NCBI GenBank assembly: GCA_963971405.1
Contig: OZ020484.1
Coordinates: 19,840,001 to 19,904,000 of the forward strand
Direction: 5' to 3'
Length of the DNA: 64,000 bases
From: Psococerastis gibbosa
Lineage: Eukaryota; Arthropoda; Insecta; Psocodea; Psocidae
Shown here: positions 54,719-64,000 of the stretch, in pieces
How the letters are laid out: every line of letters begins with the position of its first letter
Position numbering within the stretch: the first letter of the stretch is position 1
Program-made: the position numbers and the translations under genes
Notes under the pieces: model-generated
What the model was told of the DNA's origin: nothing
Databases searched by the model: none
The model's input: only the letters and a program-made list of their open reading frames with translations

Positions 54719-57700
54719 ATGGAGGTTCATAAATGTCTGCTAATTCTCACCTGTGTGGCTTTTATTGCCTCCGTAGCATCTCACAGTTATAAAGGTAAGT
54801 AACGTAGATTTCAAGACTAGTTGGCAGATTCCAAGGTCATTTGCTAGAAGCCAACATTTTTGTAACGGCCATTCGTATACATACATATTACTTCATTGCT
54901 GGGTTTGGAGGGTTTGGTTTGAAATTTTTTTATAATCTACCACTACCGAATAGCTTAATTACAATGCTATTTGTAAGAAGTAGCTTTGATGTGAGAACTA
55001 CCTTTCGTACCGGAATCCCCGGAGAGTAGCCTACGTGACCGTGGTTATTTTTGCTTCCACTACACTGGCCAACCTAACTTAATAAATTAAAAATCCAGCG
55101 TAATGCATATCTAATTGGAGGACATACACTTCATATGTTTAATGTTAAGAACTTATGTGCAGCTGTTGGTATAAAAGCGCCAACTTATATTTTAGGTTCA
55201 GCCCATTTCTTAGCGGTGTTTCTAACACATCCTTTGATTACACTAACAAGTCACACTACAAGCTAGGGACGCATTACTGATTCATACAATGGAATTATGG
55301 CACCTTTATTTTAAGTTTGAAGTATGGAAATCACAGTTTAACTTTAGTCTATGCACTAACGAAGTATTTCGCACAGGGCCAAACGAAAGGCTCCTATCGA
55401 ATCCAATTTCTTAATAGCACCGTCTAATCTGTTATAATCCAAAAGTCCTTTCTGAAGGAACGAATTTCTTCCTGTCTCCAGGGTCTTATATTGTAAAGGC
55501 GGGGTTTCCACCGACGGGCTAGGGCTAAATACAAATACGGTGGCGTGGTAACAGACATACAAGACTTAGGCGGGTGTTCACCGACCTCGCATTGCAGAAT
55601 GCAAATGACATTGACGGAAATGTTTGTTTTTCTTTTTATAGAAATCTATTAAAATGTTTGTTATTAACATATCCCATGATGCAATTTTTTAATTTTAGTT
55701 TGTGATTTTACTCTATGATCATTGATCAATTTTAACTATGCATAGGGTAAAACAAACATTTCCGTCAATTTCATTTGCATTCTGCAATGCGAGGTCGGTG
55801 GAAACCCCACCTAAGTCTTGAATGTCTGTTACCACGTCACCGTATTTGTATTTAGCCCTAGCCGGTCGGTGGACACCGCGCCAAAGTGAAGTCGTTCCTT
55901 CCTCTGGTGTTGTACCCATGATTGTCCGACAATCGTTGTAGTTTTAGGTAACTTTTTTGATTTTATGTCCCGAACAGTTATTGACTTTATTAATTTTACG
56001 TTACTTATTTAGAGATTTTTTCATTTTAAAGTTCCACTACCTATTCCCAATGCATAGTAAACCATGTAAACAATGCTATCCATCTTGAATTGCCTTTGTC
56101 TTTTTTCTGGCTGTAATAAGGCCAAACCATTGACTAACATTGTTTACATGCCTGCATTTCAGAGTCTGTACTTAGCAAATGGTGCCATTTATTATTAATA
56201 ATGAAAAATCTCAGTAAATAACTGATAGCGACCAACAATTTCAACTGATTTAGTCTAGTCTTTGTCGTAAAAGTTGAGTAAAGATCAATGATTTGTGACT
56301 AAACTACTAGTATGGTAGTTTTACTGAAGTCCGAAATAAAATATTATATTTTAATACAATAGAGCGACTGACTGGCCTTGGGCCATTCCGAATTTACATG
56401 AACAGACGCAACACGCTTAGTGACAAACTGCAGATGGTGGGATGATAAAGCGGAACACATACTTTGTGAATGTCCCTCATTCACAAAGCAGAGGTATAAG
56501 CTCCTTGAATGATTCACTTCCTCTAATCCTGACTCATTTAAGAAAGTGCCTCTGCTTCGCGAGATCACTTCTTTGTACCGAGGCGGAATGTTCCAGTTAA
56601 GAGGACATGCTACGTAAAAAATGAGCACCCCAAAATATGTTGTTTTTATTGACATTTTATTTTTTATTTAATTAACAAAGCAAGTCATTAAAAATTTGGC
56701 TCATGGAAGTTGTAGAAGACTGCTTCATGCATCATGTAATAAGAAATATTAAATTTTTGGTACCTTAGTTCTTTCATTAACACCAGAACAGACTAAAATT
56801 ATGCGTATTCTGGGATTTTTGGAAGAACTACAAAACCGAAAAGTAAAAATACCCGATTATATGATGCACGAAGTAGTCTTCTACAACTTCCATGAGCCAA
56901 ACCTTTAATTACTTGCTTTGTTAATTAAATAAAAAATAAAAAGTCCGTAAAAACAACAAATTTTGGGGTGCTCATTTTTTACGTAGTATGTCCTCTTAAT
57001 TTATAAATGTTATGTGTGAAAGGACGAGTACACTATGTACTCAAGGGTACTTTTTTGAGCTGTTCAGTGAGCTAAGGGTCGGTTTATAGAAGCCGGTTGG
57101 GCGAGCGGTCTGACGCATAACAGATTAACGGAACGAAAGAAAAGCTTGCTGTTAATTTACATATAACGTAGTATCTTTTCAACACTTGGCCGAATATTAA
57201 ACACGAAATGACATGCTTATCGTTTGTTTATTTCACGCCAGCTGCCTGACCCGCTCCCGCAACCGCCTGCTATAAGCGGGCCCATAAGAAAAGCTTGTAG
57301 TTTGTTTACTTATATAGAACGTAGTCTCTTTTTAAGATAAGGTTTACAAGAAGGAAACCCTTTGCCCAATGTAAACGCGGAATGACAAGCTTATCCTATA
57401 TTTATTTTACGCCAGACCCGTTCCCCCACCCGCCTGCTATGAACGGGCCCTAAGGCTTACGCCAGTGAACTAAAAATAATATAATAGAAAGAGCGTGTAA
57501 ATATTTGTGGCAAATAATGGCAAAAATTAAATACAGGATCTAACTTGGAACCAAATAAAAATGGAACTATAGGTTTATAGCTCATAAGGGCGCACTAGTT
57601 ACTGAACAAGTAAATTAGACGTAAAATCATGTTCTATTTACATGCAAAAATGCGCAAAAAACGATTAAGTGGCAGGTCGGACGATGGTTGCAACCGTGTT

Positions 57701-58444
57701 AATTTTGTTCAGACTGCAGTATAGCCGAGCTGGGTGACCATAAAGTAAGGGATTTGTAATATTTTGTTGATACAATAGTGATCCATACTTAGTGTCATTT
57801 TCAAATAGATGCCAGTCTATTTGGATTTTATGATATGATATGATGTTACCATACCTTTTTTTTAGATTAATTCAGGGTTGAAAATGTTGAATTCAATTTT
57901 TACTTCCAGCATGTCGGAGATCAATTTGTGTACTCTTATGTATTTAACCAATGTGTCAACAGTGTGTATCAGTTATTGACTTAATAGCGTCATTAGGCGT
58001 AGGTGCGTTCCAAATAGCTGTCTTGGGTTTATCATCACTTCATCATTGGGAAGGGCCTATCTGGCAGGTGACGACTTCAGCTTGTCCCAACCTAGCAGAT
58101 ATTATTGACATATTTTTACATTGAACATGTCGACCACCGCCAATCATCAGTTGTATATACAGTATGCATGCTGCTGTATTGATCTCGAATGGAAATATTC
58201 ATTCTCCAGGCGGAGAAAATGTGAACTCAATGGAGCTTCAACTAGATAAAATTCGATGTTATTTATGTATAGCATAATTTCATCAGTTAATATAGTATAC
58301 TTCAAGATAAGCAGAAGATCCACATAGGGAATAGCGTAAATTTGCATTATTTAAAATTTAAATATTACTTTAAATCCAGGATGCAAATCTACATGTAATG
58401 GGGGAGGTGTAGCCTGTTGCGGATGCAACTATCAAAATCTGTGA
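54719..58444 (+). CDS. small secreted cysteine-rich peptide precursor, 46 aa, two coding exons (54719-54794 joined to 58380-58444)
   Basis: The ATG has an excellent context (AAACAATGG). Exon 1 codes MEVHKC followed by a hydrophobic core (LLILTCVAFIASVA) and is a textbook signal peptide of about 20-21 residues; it stops one base into codon 26 at AAAG|GTAAGT. Exon 2 follows AAATCCAG at 58380, completes the Gly codon and adds 20 more residues before TGA at 58442. The mature part is about 25 residues with five cysteines spaced C-x3-C-x6-C-C-x-C, a Gly triplet between the second and third, and a YQNL end. No dibasic cleavage site is seen within it. An odd Cys number implies a dimer, a free thiol or an undetected further exon. 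I do not recognise the family: neuropeptide, antimicrobial, or other secreted ligand are all possible. The 3.6 kb intron holds four mobile elements. Confidence 0.7.
55498..55882. mobile_element. composite nested MITE, copy 2 (385 bp), in the intron
   Basis: Outer ends GGCGGGGTTTCCACCGACGG and the complement of GGCGCGGTGTCCACCGACCG, AAA on both sides. The inner order is the same as in copy 1. The left outer end has acquired the GGCGGGGTTTCCACCGAC wording that otherwise belongs to the inner element. Confidence 0.8.
56361..56596 (+). pseudogene. LINE ORF2 C-terminal fragment with frameshift
   Basis: Plus-strand pieces read TGLGPFRIYMNRR, then in another frame CRWWDDKAEHILCECPSF, then after an in-frame stop ...PLLREITSLYRGG. 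This is the usual end of R1/jockey-like LINE proteins (zinc knuckle C-x2-C..H-x4-C with one Cys replaced by Trp, followed by an I-x-x-[FL] segment). The 3' end is interrupted by the TTAA element. The minus-strand ORF 56344-56655 is its shadow. Confidence 0.75.
56597..56999. mobile_element. TTAA-flanked MITE, copy 2 (403 bp), inserted at the LINE fragment
   Basis: TTAA at both ends (56597-56600 and 56996-56999). Arms GAGGACATGCTACGTAAAAA...TGAGCACCCC and complement are near perfect over about 45 bp; a second paired block (GTTGTAGAAGACTGCTTCATGCATCAT and complement) is shared with the element at 38288. Confidence 0.8.
57076..57450. mobile_element. MITE with a duplicated right arm, 375 bp, TAA duplication
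   Basis: Left GGGTCGGTTTATAGAAGCCGG, right complement of GGGCCCGTTCATAGCAGGCGGG, TAA at both sides (57073-57075 and 57451-57453). An almost full extra copy of the right arm (CCCGCAACCGCCTGCTATAAGCGGGCCC) lies at 57261-57288, followed by AAGAAAAGCTTGTAGTTTG similar to 57137-57158. Confidence 0.72.
58380..58444 (+). CDS. exon 2 of the small secreted-peptide gene (cysteine-rich part)
   Basis: Sixty-five bases including the stop, far too short to show as an ORF. Four Cys codons lie in the last 17 codons before the stop and five in all. The acceptor AG is preceded by a T/A-rich stretch with a modest polypyrimidine tract (TATTACTTTAAATCCAG). A frame-consistent donor is absent before the stop. Confidence 0.65.
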
Positions 58445-58536
58445 AGCGTGACTGCTAGGGAAAAGGGGGAAATGTAGCCACTGTTATGCGACTTTGCTTT
58501 GCGCTATCTAGAAGGACCAAACAATTCAGCATATAA

Positions 58537-58895
58537 TTATTGCTCAAACCTACCTTCACACTGCGTAGCTAGCCACTTTATATTCTTCATCTTCTTCCTC
58601 GACTTGTGTAGGCGACACCTAGGCATATCAAACCCTTTTGCCGATCGTGTATTATAGGAGTGCACTGTACTCATCTTCACGGCCATTAGACAATTAAAGA
58701 CATACTGGCCATGAACAGTGAGGACTCTAGCGGCTTTAAAAAGGGGTCTGCAGTGAGCAAGATACGAACTTTTTGTGACAATGCGGATAGCTAGTTTTTG
58801 TAGTAAGAGTACCTTGCTTACTCCTGCAGAGTGCCCCCATGCCAGTATACCATAATTTATGATGGTTTTAAAATTAAGTAGAAGTCTGAGGGATC
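58537..58895 (-). pseudogene. LINE reverse transcriptase C-terminus (jockey/CR1-like)
   Basis: A minus-strand frame of about 119 codons runs to TAA at 58537-58539. It reads NYGILAWGHSAGVSKVLLLQ, then KLAIRIVTKSSYLAHCRPLF and further on VHSYNTRSAKGF, a very typical order for the thumb and C-terminal region of LINE ORF2. It begins 93 bp past the end of the secreted-peptide gene and faces it. Upstream RT motifs are missing; no tail is evident on its 3' side. Confidence 0.85.
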
Positions 58896-59589
58896 TTGTT
58901 CAATCATTGCACCAAACTTATTTCCTACGTTGTAAAGAAGTCAATACTTAATCCGAAGGTTGTCGAAGTGACCTAGTGAGATCCTCACTATAAACGAATA
59001 TAGGACAGTCGCTTGTGACAGGACAAAGAATATGAGGTTATCTTTCATAGAGTTAAGTCATAATTTCTTTTGTTCGCTTTTAAAGGGAATATTCCTCTGA
59101 ATCAATTCAATAGCCAAAGTTTAGTCAGCAAAAAACTAAGTTATTGTCGAGCAAAACTATCGCCTCTATTCAGATTTTCTTATCAATTTTTCTTTCCCTA
59201 TATTTCCGCTTAATCCCTACTGCAGACGTATAATTTTCCAGTAAAAATAACACTTAACTTTTTTGATCAAATTAAAATAGGGACTTACTAATAATTTATT
59301 TTGCTTTGTTGATGATCATCAGGAAACTTCCCTGTAGCGTACGCTGATGAGTTTTATTAATTTTGGATGTGCTTCATGCGTTTCATTAGTTTTTTTTGCT
59401 ACAAACATTATTTTTAAAGCTTTTAATCTAAATTGATTAATAAATAAGTTTTTTGTTCTTCTGTTGTTACTGTTCTCAATATGATCTTAATCTCATTGGA
59501 CATATTTTTCTGATTTTATTTAATAATTTTTTGTTTTTTCATTCGAAATTCGAAGTAGTATATATATTTTCTTTCTTTAATCTTTAATC
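58896..59589. other. no gene recognised
   Basis: AT-rich and without shared repeat that I can identify. Confidence 0.3.
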
Positions 59590-59650
59590 AATCGCTGTTG
59601 TACGAACAATTTAATGAATATATCCGATTGACCTATTCAGTCGCCTTATA
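59590..59650 (-). repeat. dispersed repeat family Y, short copy
   Basis: On the minus strand AAGGCGACTGAATAGGTCAATCGGATATATTCATTAAATTGTTCG matches the 3' part of the family. An (AAT)n-rich stretch follows (59660-59705). Confidence 0.6.
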
Positions 59651-59762
59651 ACCTGATAATAATAGTAATAAATATAATAAATCAATAATAATAATAATAA
59701 TAAATTCATCATATTATGTGATGTTTTATTCTATAATTGACTACTACTATTCATTATTCTTA

Positions 59763-60143
59763 GGCGCCCATTCCACCGACCGGCTAGGGCTATTTACAAA
59801 AACGGTGACGTGGTAGCAGACATTCAAGACTTAGGCGGGGTTTCCATCGATCTCGCATTGCAGAATGCAAATGAAATGTTTGTTTTCCTCTATGCCATAG
59901 TTAAAATTGATCAATGATCATAGACTAAAATCACAAACAAACTAAAATTAAAAAATGGCTTCATGGGATATGGTAATTACAAACATTTTAATAGATTTCT
60001 TTAAAAAGAAAAATAAACATTTCCGTCAATGTCATTTGCATTCTGCAATGCGAGATCGATGGAAACCCCGCCTAAGTCTTGAATGTCTGCTACCACGTCA
60101 CCGTTTTTGTAAATAACCTTAGCCGGTCGGTGGAATGGGCACC
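59763..60143. mobile_element. composite nested MITE, copy 3 (381 bp)
   Basis: Ends GGCGCCCATTCCACCGACCGG and complement, TTA on both sides (59760-59762 and 60144-60146). Inner ends GGCGGGGTTTCCATCGATC and complement; core with TTGATCAATGATCATAGA. Confidence 0.85.
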
Positions 60144-60146
60144 TTA

Positions 60147-63100
60147 AGTCGAAAACGGTCGGGTATTTGGTAACCCCTATTGTAGCCCCTGGCTTATTGT
60201 TATAATATGACTCGGTTCGTCTCCTATTTTAACCTGAGACTTCGCATTGTGTCCCCCTTTCCATAGTCTCAGGTACCTGTGTCAGCCCCTGAACTAGCCG
60301 CAATTATTCTGCGCATTCCGATAGGTTTTTTCGTAGTCTCTATCTATGTGTCTCTATCATGTACACGGTCATTGAGACCATTGAAATAGCAGCAGAAGGA
60401 TGCACAGTTTTTAGATTGTTCGCTTTGACAAGTTACTGTAAGTCAGAGAGTCCATGATGAAGCGCTGGTTGCAACAGTTTTAATTCTACAATACCACTGA
60501 GACTACTTTTCGTGTCGTCCTGCCACCGAAAGCATAAATTTCTGGCGACAGAGTCTGTAAATTTCGATAGCGTCTGTCAGTTTGGGCGCCCTCGTATTAT
60601 TAATCGTCGGGTGGTGGGCACGTCGTCTGGTTTCCCCTGCTCGCGAACCCACACCTGGTTTACAGTGAATTAAATGATGTTGTCATTTGTCAAGTTGTTT
60701 TTATGAGCTGGTTACACATAAAATGTAAAATCTCACCTGGGTCCCTCTTGCACCATCGTTGGCAAAGCTACGGAAAATTCAATCCAAAGGAAGCCGCCTT
60801 TTTTTCTACGCAATGCATAGCATCTTTCTGATTCCACTTTTAACCAATGATCTGATGGCCGGATGTCATCCTACAGTATATGTATGTACTGTACATGTTA
60901 TATGGTTATGTTTGGTGTCAATACAGGCATTCCATATTGTAGCTTCTCCCTTTTCAGGTAGGCATGATATTTGGAAAACAGACACCGCAAGCATATAGCA
61001 GGAAAAGAAATGAGTGAACAAAGCATTTTATAAGCCGAGGGCAAGAAGATACATATTAAAATGAGAACGTTATAAAATTCATTCGTGGCCCATTTTCAAT
61101 GCATAAAAGAAGAAAAAGATGTAGGAAACGCTGATGCGGACTTTTTTTCGAAAGTGCTGATTGCGAGCCTGTGTAACTTGTTTCAATATCGCAGAATACA
61201 TAACTTACCCCCCACTATCCTTCCTTGCGGATAGTTGACCAAAGTTTTTAACTTGTCGCTATGGCTATAAATTGTGTGGGAATCAACCGCGGGGAGGGGG
61301 GGGGGGGGGTAAGTCCTTAACATTTAAGAGCCCAAGTTGCCGTAGAGAAGAAATTTCCGAAGCTCACTATTACGTGTTTAACGCGCGATATCATTACTAC
61401 CGTACCTAGTTAACTATCTACCTAGTATAGGGATCATTGAAATTTAGCCCGTTTGTAATTCTTCCAAGTAATGTTGGAGTGACTGTAAGAGGCATAGCAA
61501 AGAATTCTTTCAAGTCAAGTGCGGGACAGCTTGCAGGACTGACGCCACTGTGAAAACGTGCGAAAAACTATAGTGCAGAAGAAAGACAGGCCGCCAAAGA
61601 ACCTACTCAGATACCAATCAGTGGCAGAATTTGGGTTAACAACGGGTCACGACTGTCTTTAAAAACACCTTCACCGTATAGGTGTAGCAGCGGAATCTTT
61701 CTGCCCTCTGTGCGACACCCGGAAAGAAATGGACAGAAAACACCTTAATAAGACGTGCCCTGCTCTCGTCAATAGCTGAGGTTCACCAGATTACGTGTTG
61801 TATTGGGCTGCAAAAAGCTAATGGCGGAAATCCATCGGTCCCCCCCCCCCCCCCGAAATTAATTGTTGTATGTAAACCTGTATTATTTGAAGAATTTATT
61901 TATCCATTAATAAATTACGTTTTAAAAAAATTGGACCCCCCCCCCCGAAATCAAAACCTGGGCACGGCCTTGATTCAGATAGTCTTCAAAGAGTGATTTT
62001 GTCAATATAGGGATCATGGAACTATGAACAATCTCTCACGCCATGTTGTTTTCCAAAACTTTGGATAAATTCCCTTAAAGGCGGCGCTGGAACGGCCTGT
62101 ATTAGATTGGGGGTCTAATAATTACGAGAGTTTCCAGCTTAAAGACACCGACAAAATCTTGATCTAACGGCCAGAAATGAGAGTGCTGCTGCATTGAGAC
62201 CCGGAGAAATATTTCTACATAAAAGTCGAGTCTTTTGACTAAAAGTTTAGCGGAAACTTTGAATGACTGCTGACTGTGTCCCTTTGAGATGGCCGCAAGC
62301 TTTGTGAGGCTGTTTTGCCTTCGCTGTGCCTGATAATGGATTGTTTTGTTTAGTTGCCTGTTTATGCATTGAAAGCTGTAAAGTTCCGGAAAGTTTGTTT
62401 TCCTTCATAAAGGCTTAAATCTCCTCTGACTTCATGCCAATTGTGGCTTCCTGCATTCATAACTTCATTGTTTCCTATGTGTATAAAAGCTCTAGAGCAG
62501 GTTTGATGTATTTCTATGAGCTGGACGTAATTGCACTTCAACTGTTATACCGAACAATGGCCGCATGCATGTCTATTCAATATAATCATTCTTTGACTGC
62601 GTTCCATGATACGGGTGGCTGCATACTATACAATAATATAGTATTTTAAACGAAAAGAGCCACGGATTATTTTTTGAACGTCCTTGTGAAAAGGTGAAAG
62701 GTACTTTATGTTATATTCTGGATATTTTGGACTGGAGGAGAGCCAATCAGATAAGTGCAGCAAGGCGCTCGTGATTGCTACACCGCCAGCACAGGTACCA
62801 ATACAAAAGACGATGTTCTTTGTGGACCTACTCTATTAGGGATGTTGTGGTCAACGTCAGACGGGGTTTTTCCATACGGGTGAAGGTAAGGTAGTCAGTC
62901 CATTAGGGCTGATTCCTTCCATGTCGACTCTCGCATTTAGGTTCCCTACTGCGCGATGATAATACAGTAGTTGTTTTTTTAAAAAAAGATTGCTTGACGA
63001 TGAGGGATGACTGAGCCATTAAGAAAAATGCCAGATGCCAGGTAAACAAGCGAATTGTATTTGCTTGTCTTGGAACATTCATTTTTCCTATTATTTGTTG

Positions 63101-64000
63101 TAAAGAAGCGAAGCAAATATTCCTCCCATTGTGCGCTTTGGGCTTGAGCTTTTGTGTCGAAGCTCGCAATGTCGCTACACATTTCGTTGCTCTTGAACAC
63201 CTGTGAGAGTTTTTCCTTTACATAGAAGATGGTGTTTTGACAGCTGAGACTTTATGAAAATGTTTTTAGTCTATTTCCCGTTTACCAGCATTCTTGATTG
63301 AAATCCCAACGTTGCGGATATAATAGGCAGAAGGGGGTGGCGGATCGTCAAGTGTTGGGAATGATGCTTTTCAGTCTTTAGGGACTTCTGAGTACTCTTA
63401 TAATGTGTTTTTCTCTTCACTTGAATGTTTGTTTTAAAAAGAGACTCAAAGCTTGCGAGGTTTCATGGAAATAAATAGTTTTCCTCGTTGTTTTCTTAGT
63501 TCTATTGATTTTTTTATGACAGGGAGGGGAGGGTGGATGACTAATGCATTACATTACCCAGAATATGCTTATGCACTGATATGCTTATGCACTGATGAAT
63601 TATAAGCAAGTTAATTGTTGAAGATTGCTTTTCGAACTGTGATGATTATAATGGAATGTTGCAGAAAGGTGTTATTGGAACAATCTGAGAGACTGGTTGA
63701 TTGCTGATATCTTATTTCTTGAGAAGGCCAGCAACTGCTATTGCAAATTGAAAGCTTCGGCGATAGTAATCCCTTTGAAGAGAAACGACGGAAATTAGTC
63801 ATCTGTTGCCAAGTTTACTACAACCCATTTCAAACTGATTATTCATTTAGTGTGCGTTCCTGTGGAAGTCTAATCAAACTTTTATTGCGTCTTTATAGCC
63901 TGCCATAGTAGGTGTTAGTAGGAAAGTTAAATTCGTCTGACTAATGTGTCTGCTGTCAAGTGTTACCCTATCCCAAAGCAGAATAATTCATCGGCTGCGG
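60147..64000. other. long stretch without a supported gene
   Basis: A G run lies at 61296-61308. C runs at 61840-61854 and 61936-61946 precede a lone hAT-like right end (complement of CAAGGCCGTGCCCAGG, about 61954-61969). ORFs 60759-60998, 62434-62649 (plus), 62903-63169 and 63611-63802 (minus) show no motif or splice context. The last 2 kb are somewhat less repetitive and could be intron or flank of a gene beyond the window. Confidence 0.4.

Noticed and set aside
56344-56655. Minus-strand 103-codon ORF
   Set aside because: Antisense of a plus-strand LINE C-terminal fragment with clear zinc-knuckle wording.
1-64000. CRISPR arrays, operons, bacterial promoters or ribosome binding sites
   Set aside because: The sequence is eukaryotic: split genes, SINEs, LINEs, MITEs. 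The direct repeats seen are tandem or mobile, none are regularly spaced with unique spacers.

Overview
The window reads as invertebrate nuclear DNA, most likely arthropod. It is AT-rich, gene-poor and packed with decayed transposable elements. Genes are split by introns with canonical GT..AG borders, there is no operon structure, and long G/C homopolymers recur. The species cannot be named from the sequence.

Two spliced genes can be supported. The first (22937-25434, plus) has two coding exons for a 140-residue single-pass membrane protein with an acidic N-terminal half and a Lys/Arg-rich tail; its 2.1 kb intron holds an inverted-repeat element and a SINE. The second (54719-58444, plus) joins a signal-peptide exon, behind a CpG-rich 5' region, to an exon encoding a very small cysteine-rich segment. 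Together they predict a 46-residue secreted precursor that I do not recognise; this is the most interesting object here. Weaker candidate exons lie at 3693-3830 (an eh1/TN-like FSVKDIL motif as in NK2 homeobox proteins), 11994-12048 and 37972-38243.

The rest is mostly mobile DNA. From left to right: the 3' two-thirds of a Ty3/gypsy pol with a probable start of its 3' LTR (1-2510); hAT-type non-autonomous elements with 8-bp target duplications (4654-5520, 12947-13638, 46681-47620, 51932-52114); a tRNA-derived SINE family (7.1, 8.7, 14.7, 16.6, 25.1 and 33.8-34.1 kb); LINE 3' ends on both strands (18.5, 21.2-22.3, 35.1, 41.3, 56.4, 58.5 and perhaps 49.4 kb); and many foldback or MITE elements with 3-bp (TWA-like), TTAA or 12-bp flanking duplications. 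Many are nested: a MITE in a MITE copied three times (26.1, 55.5, 59.8 kb), a hAT and a MITE each inside copies of one dispersed repeat (46.7, 26.1 kb), a TTAA element at the end of a LINE (56.6 kb), and a three-layer stack containing a broken PIF/Harbinger-like transposase N-terminus (52.4-54.2 kb).

Two copies of an identical ~274-bp unit at 35.6 and 36.3 kb carry (TTTATTC)n arrays of very different length. The long ORFs there are products of the repeat. Most remaining stretches show no coding signal that I can support.
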